Assembly (NCBI RefSeq): GCF_048569485.1
Contig: NC_134353.1
Span: 424,075,055-424,139,054, forward strand
Origin: Anomaloglossus baeobatrachus
Lineage: Eukaryota > Chordata > Amphibia > Anura > Aromobatidae
Length of the DNA: 64,000 nucleotides
Direction: 5' to 3'
Below the pieces are notes generated by a model. The model did no database searches and was not told the origin of the DNA. It worked only from the letters and a program-made list of their open reading frames with translations. A program made the translations under genes and the position numbers. Below are positions 58,921 through 64,000 of this stretch, in pieces. Position 1 is the first letter of the stretch. Every line of letters starts with the position of its first letter.

Positions 58921-59817
58921 TGTATTAGTATGAGGCGGCTGGTGCGCATGCGTGCGCCGATTTAACCCAGCCAGAGTTTAAGCCCGGTGTTTTGACTAGT
59001 GAGCATGCTCAGCCTGATTGTGTTATGTCTGAGACTAAGTCCTCAGTTCGGGCTACTGAGCATGCTCCCACAATTAACCCTAACAGCCTCTTTGCACAGG
59101 TACTTGGACTTCGTGCTGTGTCTAAGTTATGGGATGTGCCTACTGAGCATGCTCAAACTGATGGTCTGCTTTCTGAGCCTGTTGCTCAGGCTACTGGGCA
59201 TGCTCAGCCACTTAGTGCACCAGAGGCTAGGTCCGGTAAGGACCTCACGTGGCCAGTCGAGAGGTGTCCAGAAACGCTAATTGGAGGACCGCTCGGCCTG
59301 ACGTGTCCTACACACGTGGCCGACAGGGGGCTTTCGGTCAACGCTACCTGGTTACCACCCGGCCTGACGTGTTTCCTGCACACGTGGTTGGTGTAGCGCT
59401 AGGTGCACCAAAACGCTAATCGGGTTGTCGTCCGGTCTGACGTGTCCCAACACACGTGACCGGTTCCCAGAGTTCCTGGGTTATCTCAGAGCCATCCAGC
59501 TCTATAGTCTCCGCCTAACCCTCAGGTGCCAGCAGCTCCTTTGTCATCTGGAGGACGGTGGGCCCCGACTGGCGATTAGGATATATACCCCCTGGTCCTA
59601 ATCTGCCAGTTCCCCTGTAACAGATCTCATTACAGAGTAGGGCAAAGTATGGGCAAAAATAGCAAAAATACAAATAAACATAGTATAAGGCCACCATTCT
59701 TTGTTGCTTGATGGTAGATTATTCAGGGAAAACTGATGCCCAATAGACAACGTTCATAGAGCGGCAATTGATAAACTGCAGAATGTTATAGGTTTTTGAC
59801 CATGAGGAGTCCCAAAA

Positions 59818-60417
59818 TTAAAATGCCCGGTCCATCTGCGGGCAGGCATTACAGTCACCACATGAAAAGGATCCACATCTCGGACCTTGGGTGGTAAATG
59901 GATTGCTGATACTATGTGGCGTGTAGTGACTCCTCACAATCAAATCCCTCAGTGTACGTGATCTTCTAGGGGTAATGGCAGGTTTCAAAGTGAGGATGGG
60001 GGCAAGGTCGTGATCTGCCATCAATATCGGCCAGTGTTTTGTAATTATGGCGGACATCTCACGCCATTGTGCATGGTAGGGGGTAATGAGCCGTAATGTG
60101 TCATCAGTTGTTTTGTCTTTCACCTTCAACAACTCTGCACGAGGGGTTCTTTTTGCCCTCTCATATCCCTTCTGGATTGACTGAGAAGAATAATGTCTAG
60201 CTCTAAACCTCCTTCTAAGGTCCAGGGATTGATTTTCAAATGAAGAATCACTTGAACACACCCTACACGCTCTCTGGAATTGTCCATTTGGTATTGAAGT
60301 AATTACCTGAAAGGGATGGGAGGACTTTGCATCCAGAAGGGAGTTGACCGCCGTCTTCTTCCGAAATATGTCAGTGCACAATGCGCCGTCGCTGCCCTTA
60401 GTGATCACAGCATCCAA
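59818..60417 (-). pseudogene. PLE RT C-terminal part and linker
   Basis: 200 codons: LCTDIFRKKTAVNSLLDAKS, FRARHYSSQSIQKGYERAK and the Cys-rich linker FSCGDCNACPQMDRAF, parallel to the younger PLE but clearly diverged. Just downstream the minus strand still reads FINCRSMNVVYW in another frame, the entry to the nuclease domain, which then stops. Confidence 0.85.
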
Positions 60418-60483
60418 AAATTCAATTTTCTAAGTGCTGGTGGTGACAATAAGATGAATATTTTTAGTATTGGTGTTGAGACG

Positions 60484-61215
60484 CTACACAAAGTTTCCAG
60501 CTGGTGGACCTCCCCCTGCCAAATTAACAAAAATGTCATCAATGTAGCGCAGACACATGTGGACTGGGCCAAACTCAAAATCCGGAAAATGAATGGACCG
60601 CTCCCAATGACCAAGAAGGAGGTTTGCATATGAGGGCGCACAAGATGCCCCCATTGCAACTCCTCTCTCTTGGAGATAGAAACGGTCCTTAAATAAGAAA
60701 AAATTGTGGGTTAAAATAAAACGCAACAATAATAGAAGGAGGTCCACCAACTGGATATCAAGGCTTGTTGTCCCGAGAAAAAAATCTGCGGCCTGTCTGT
60801 GTGTTATTGATTTTATTTTGCTGTGTGTCCCTGTGTTGCATTGCTTAATAAAACAAATTTTGTATTTTTGTAAATCTCTTGGCTCGTAGCCTTTATTTAT
60901 TGATTTACGGTACTTACAAATAGAGTCTATTGTGTAAATCATCCTGCTATTAAGTAGAATTATCCAGTTTGCTTCACAACGACGTAAGGTTTTTATCAGA
61001 TCTCCGCCCTTTTTGGGCAAAAACACTTTTTCTGCAGCGTTCACTTTAAGCGATGCTAAATTGCCAGCATGTACATGTAAAAAATGTTTTGATGCGGCAG
61101 ATAGACATCGAGTTGTGGTGTGGTTTACATCATATACGTGCTCTGATATGCGACGGCGTAATGTGCGGGAAGTATTCCCTATGTACTGGACACGGCAAAT
61201 CGTGCAGGTAATAGT
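60484..61215 (-). pseudogene. PLE GIY-YIG endonuclease fused to RT palm of a second copy
   Basis: Starts within the nuclease (CTICRVQYIGNTSRTLRRRI, then SEHVYDVNH), continues through LPKKGGDLIKTLRRCEANWI to KYRKSINKGYEPRDLQKYKI, then enters RT sequence (RQAADFFLGTTSLD, GVAMGASCAPSYANL, YIDDIF). The open frame crosses the tandem-copy junction by chance. The apparent first residues past 61215 come from Polinton DNA. Confidence 0.85.
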
Positions 61216-61560
61216 AGTAGGGGTGGGGGACAAGTCATCAAAAGAAATCTGACAGTTGCCCCGCCCCTATCAAAGTGTATTAAACACGCCCCCCTTAATC
61301 AAATGGCTATCATTTGATATCCTTTTGATATCAAATGGCTATCATTTGATATCCTTTTGATATCAAATAGTAGGGGTGGGGGACAAGTCATCAAAAGAAA
61401 TCTGACAGTTGCCCCGCCCCTATCAAAGTGTATTAAACACGCCCCCCTTAATCAAATGGCTATCATTTGATATCCTTTTGATATCAAATGGCTATCATTT
61501 GATATCCTTTTGATATCAAATAAATATCCCTTTTGATATCAAATGGCTATCATCTGATAT
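61216..61560. repeat. Polinton terminal repeat with duplicated tip
   Basis: The first 153 bases (61216-61368) are repeated at once from 61369. Within each copy, units with ATCAAATGGCTATCATTTGAT and CCTTTTGATATCAAAT recur and are themselves palindromic. Confidence 0.85.
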
Positions 61561-62034
61561 TTATTTGTTAGGTTGTTATGTTTCCCCTTAATCCTGTCCT
61601 ATTATTTATCTGTCCAATAATTGTTCTCTTTTATATAGGTATTTTGATACTGTAATTTTCCGTTAATCAAATTGATATTCAAAGTGTATTATTGATATCA
61701 AATTGTCTTACTGACACGCTTACCCATTAAAAGAAACTTTATTCCTATAATAGTAGAATGTTCCCCATGATATTGTCAGTAGAATTATATATAGTATAAT
61801 GTTCCCCATGAGTCTTATTGATACGATTACCCATGATATTAAATGAGAGAAGTCGGTCTTATTGATACGAGTACCCACGATATTAAATGAGAGAAGTCAT
61901 TTTATTTCATATAATAGTATAATGTTTATTGAACCAAATCCACAATACACAGCAAATATCAAATCAATTATCATGTGAACAATATCAAAAATCAATACAA
62001 TTGCACATCCGCAATACACAAATCAAAGTTGTCG
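61561..62034. other. Polinton subterminal non-coding DNA
   Basis: AT-rich, no gene. A roughly 50-bp direct repeat carries CTTATTGATACGA and ATATTAAATGAGAGAAGTC (about 61810-61895). GTATAATGTTCCCCATGA is also doubled near 61745-61810. Confidence 0.6.
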
Positions 62035-62805
62035 TTACATAGTGAGCCACGTGGATTGTAGAATCGGTGATACTCTTTTTTTAATCCTTAAAGGGCCTTG
62101 AGCAATACCTATTGGAGAGGAGTGTAAAGGATGGTTCACACGTCGCGGTGTGAATAGAGTTCGAGATTTAGATGTACCATCAGATTCATTCAATGGTATT
62201 TTTAATCGATCTAACTGTTCTCTGGTAGTGGAATTACCCACAACAGTGGAGGGCATATTTAACTCAGCCATGGCCTGCATAAATGTATCCCAGCCCCGAG
62301 GTAAATTCCTGTTGGTCAGGGCGTGGCTCTGAGTTGTGTTACGTACCAAATCCATCATGTTAGAGCCTGGAATTACACTTCCTTTGAATATAAATTCACT
62401 TTTATCATTCCACGATGTAATATTTTTGTTCTGCAACAGTCTGTTTAGTAAAAATTCTGCGTTCTTTTTATAGCGCGGATTTACATGACTTACAATTTCA
62501 TTAACGGTTGTATTATTATCAGGTTCTGAATTCGACAATTGTTGATGATCAATCTCAGGAGCGTTAATAAACTTTAAAGTTGATAATTCCTTTGCATCGT
62601 GTTTAGCATGAACCAAGTATCTCTGTAGTACATCACTATATTTTTTAATTTTGATGTCGTCCGGTATGTCACGTCTTTGTAAAATTTCACTAATTTCAGC
62701 ATCGAGACGATGGATTACACTCTGTCGTATGTTGTCTGTAATAGGGGCTCGTAGTTTAATTAGTTCCTGCTTAGGAACAAGATACATTTTCTCAGTATGT
62801 TCCAT
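62035..62805 (-). CDS. Polinton protein of unknown role (fossil part)
   Basis: 256 codons, starting MEHTEKMYLVPKQELIKL. The N-terminal part, with its YLVPKQEL opening and DDIKIKKYSDVLQRYLV, has the look of a protein often seen next to the pX-like gene in Polinton-like elements. I do not know its role. The C-terminus is basic. It overlaps the end of the upstream gene by one base. Confidence 0.6.
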   Translation of the reverse strand: MEHTEKMYLVPKQELIKLRAPITDNIRQSVIHRLDAEISEILQRRDIPDDIKIKKYSDVLQRYLVHAKHDAKELSTLKFINAPEIDHQQLSNSEPDNNTTVNEIVSHVNPRYKKNAEFLLNRLLQNKNITSWNDKSEFIFKGSVIPGSNMMDLVRNTTQSHALTNRNLPRGWDTFMQAMAELNMPSTVVGNSTTREQLDRLKIPLNESDGTSKSRTLFTPRRVNHPLHSSPIGIAQGPLRIKKRVSPILQSTWLTM

Positions 62806-63215
62806 TATTTACCGGCGAGAAGACTTGTTATTATCGGAATCGCAAAGCCTAAAAGAGGACCTATAAACCCACCGGTCTGATTTAGTATACGTTTCTTTTT
62901 CTTTATGCTGTGGGACTTATTACTCATGGCTCTTATAGCTTTACGCCATTTTTTTAGTATATTTTTTTGGCGTTCTTTCAGAGGAATACGGCCTTTTAAG
63001 ATGTTTAATGCAATTTCCCCTATGGCTGTAATTAAATCATGACTCGCATTGCACAAAATAGATTTTCTGACAGAAGGAGGGGCCTTCACGAGGGTTTTTA
63101 AGAGATCCCAGTTACGTCGGATTCTCTCAGACATCTTTACAACACTATGTCCACAGCGTAGAATGTCTGATTTTGCGCAAATTTCACTTTTTAGAAGTAT
63201 TTTTCTTTTGAACAT
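62805..63215 (-). CDS. Polinton pX-like protein (fossil part)
   Basis: 136 codons, very basic (KKKKR, LKERQKNILKKWRK). It ends in a glycine- and proline-containing hydrophobic segment (TGGFIGPLLGFAIPIITSLL), a pattern I associate with the adenovirus pX-like proteins of Polintons. It overlaps the ATPase end by about 30 bases. Confidence 0.65.
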   Translation of the reverse strand: MFKRKILLKSEICAKSDILRCGHSVVKMSERIRRNWDLLKTLVKAPPSVRKSILCNASHDLITAIGEIALNILKGRIPLKERQKNILKKWRKAIRAMSNKSHSIKKKKRILNQTGGFIGPLLGFAIPIITSLLAGK

Positions 63216-63849
63216 ACACAGCGGGTAAAGCTGGTGGAAACAGGCCCGTCCTCAAGCGAAGATCCTCAGGGGTATCGGCTCTTAAGTCTAGCATCAAATA
63301 ACCATAAGGTACCCGCGTTGCATCCTCAAAAGCTTCTAAGAAAAAACGTGTTTTTCCTGGATACATCTGTCGCGCTAACGTAACAATTTGTAATTTATCC
63401 CGAGGATTATTAAAAAGTACCATGTACTTTGTGTTTAAATTTATCGTCCGACTTTTCTTACCTTGACAAAATATGTTTTGTACCAGGTAGAAAATGCTGA
63501 GATTTCTGTGGTGTACATACTTGGTAAAAGCTTTTTCTACTTCACTATTATCACTCGCGCTCTCCATGAGATCATCAACAATAGTCAAATTTACCTTTTC
63601 GGGAGGGAATAATTCATCATCTACAAATGTATGAGGCAGACCCTCCACAAATCTGATGATTGGAAAAGAAAGAGAGATTTCGTCATATAGTTTTTGCCAG
63701 CACGAATAAAACCAAACAATATTATCAGGCTTATGAGAAAAATGAGTGTCAATATTATATAACAGTTGTTTTACAAAATAACTTTTTCCAGAATTAGATG
63801 GACCTGCTAGAATGCAGGAGAATGGGTGTTGCAGACGGGTATCCATCAC
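63184..63849 (-). CDS. Polinton packaging ATPase, FtsK/HerA type (fossil part)
   Basis: 221 codons. Walker A is CILAGPSNSGKSYFVKQLL near residue 12; Walker B is LTIVDDLMESA near residue 88. Length and motif spacing suit the A32-like genome-packaging ATPases of Polintons and related viruses. The start MMDTRLQHPF is chosen because it keeps the short N-terminus usual in the family. Confidence 0.88.
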   Translation of the reverse strand: MMDTRLQHPFSCILAGPSNSGKSYFVKQLLYNIDTHFSHKPDNIVWFYSCWQKLYDEISLSFPIIRFVEGLPHTFVDDELFPPEKVNLTIVDDLMESASDNSEVEKAFTKYVHHRNLSIFYLVQNIFCQGKKSRTINLNTKYMVLFNNPRDKLQIVTLARQMYPGKTRFFLEAFEDATRVPYGYLMLDLRADTPEDLRLRTGLFPPALPAVYVQKKNTSKK

Positions 63850-63858
63850 AAGTCACAA

Positions 63859-64000
63859 CTAATAGCCAAATGGTACGGTAGTAAAATCATCAAATAGGCG
63901 TCGTTTTGTGTAAACACACCTTTGTGTTTTGCGTAATGGTCTTGTCTCAATGTCCCAGTACTTTTTATTTTTCACAATTCCTGGCTGTTCAACGATAATT
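63859..64000 (-). CDS. C-terminal end of another Polinton gene (partial)
   Basis: 47 codons open to the window edge, ending KRRLFDDFTTVPFGY and a stop at 63859-63861. Earlier residues read EQPGIVKNKKYWDIETRPL. It lies 9 bases upstream of the ATPase start on the same strand, consistent with a compact gene block. Identity unknown. Confidence 0.55.
   Translation of the reverse strand, partial: IIVEQPGIVKNKKYWDIETRPLRKTQRCVYTKRRLFDDFTTVPFGY

Larger units (their letters stand above)
50962..58931 (-). mobile_element. Younger Penelope-like element: truncated copy joined to a nearly full copy
   Basis: On the minus strand a 5'-truncated copy (58931 to about 56058) runs head to tail into a longer copy (about 56057 to 50962). 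The two share their 3' half almost base for base, for example the segment from CACTTGTCCAAAAACC (50970 and 56067) onward. This partial tandem layout forms the pseudo-LTR typical of PLEs. Against the intact LTR at 47790, about 13 target bases (GTCTAAGTGTGGA) are missing at the junction and no target duplication is seen. High similarity between the copies points to a recent insertion. Confidence 0.92.
47790..59622 (+). mobile_element. Chromovirus-like gypsy element with nested PLE
   Basis: 5' LTR 47790-49448 (TGTTACGAACC...CCGTAACA). 3' LTR starts at 50842, is interrupted by a PLE (50962-58931) and ends at 59622. Flanks GATCC (47785-47789) and GATCT (59623-59627) agree at four of five bases, as expected of an aged target duplication. 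Visible parts are gag, protease and a polypurine tract; no reverse transcriptase or integrase is seen between the LTRs. It is broken, non-autonomous and inserted into an older PLE. Confidence 0.9.
59623..61215 (-). mobile_element. Older Penelope-like element, right part, with parts in permuted order
   Basis: On the minus strand the GIY-YIG region (from 61215) comes first, then RT motifs, then the RT end and linker (to 59818). This is the reverse of the normal RT-then-nuclease order. It is explained by a head-to-tail junction near 60800-60900, where the 3' end of one copy meets a 5'-truncated second copy. A Polinton cuts it at 61216 and the 47790 gypsy element at 59622. Confidence 0.8.
61216..64000 (-). 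mobile_element. Polinton/Maverick, one end only (fossil, continues off the window)
   Basis: The outer end begins AGTAGGGGTGGGGGAC, consistent with the AG start usual for Polintons. Four gene parts follow on the minus strand: an unrecognised conserved protein, a pX-like protein, a packaging ATPase and the end of another gene. The parts in view look whole. Polymerase, integrase, protease and capsid genes would lie to the right, outside the window. The element sits in the nuclease of the older PLE. Its 6-bp target duplication cannot be tested without the other end. Confidence 0.88.

Noticed and set aside
1-64000. Host genes, tRNA, rRNA and classical SINEs
   Set aside because: Scanning both strands gave no exon-like conserved protein outside mobile elements, no cloverleaf with A and B boxes I could support, and no rRNA text.

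Overview
The window looks like intergenic DNA from a large vertebrate genome, most likely an anuran amphibian. That view rests on the mix of repeats: hAT elements with TAGAG...GAGCG-type ends, Tc1 and Harbinger-type elements, chromodomain-type Ty3/gypsy elements, GIY-YIG Penelope-like elements (PLEs) and a Polinton. The species is inference. I found no host protein gene, rRNA or tRNA. Nearly every base belongs to a mobile element or tandem repeat, often nested several deep.

Layout. 1-750 is a satellite of about 175 bp units. 751-1930 is an unclassified repeat with a minisatellite. 1931-3361 is a Harbinger-type element. 3570-19437 is a very large hAT element (copy 1): a 28-unit 133 bp array, a BED-finger hAT transposase, then a 228 bp array. 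A Tc1 element (7935-12839) with an intact 345-aa transposase sits in the transposase gene, and a young gypsy element with matching LTRs (9410-12657) sits in that Tc1. A solo LTR (15815-17043) sits near the 3' end of the gene.

19446-23966 holds LTR-element remains and an L1 ORF2 fragment. 23967-26040 is the 5' part of a related hAT. 26851-40665 is hAT copy 2, with both ends and an 8-bp target duplication. It carries a PLE scrap, a 1.1 kb insertion with a large palindrome, a solo LTR and three Harbinger-type MITEs. Comparing copies 1 and 2 gives natural empty sites for several insertions.

40674-42259 is AT-rich DNA and microsatellite. 42260-45364 is the 3' part of a gypsy element on the minus strand (LTR and integrase). 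45365-61215 is PLE territory. An older, rearranged PLE (with a good hammerhead-ribozyme motif at 47526-47575) is split by a gypsy element (47790-59622). The right LTR of that gypsy element is itself split by a younger PLE: a 5'-truncated copy joined head to tail to a nearly complete copy (50962-58931). 61216-64000 is one end of a Polinton that runs off the window.

How it works together: there is no operon or pathway here. The plausibly functional parts are the Tc1 transposase, the young PLE reading frame with its ribozyme-like motif, and repeat arrays that behave as parts of the hAT element. The most unusual points are the two-array hAT architecture, hammerheads with palindromic stem III in PLEs, two gypsy lineages that show gag and protease but no reverse transcriptase between LTRs, and two Harbinger-type elements that share a core but have different ends.
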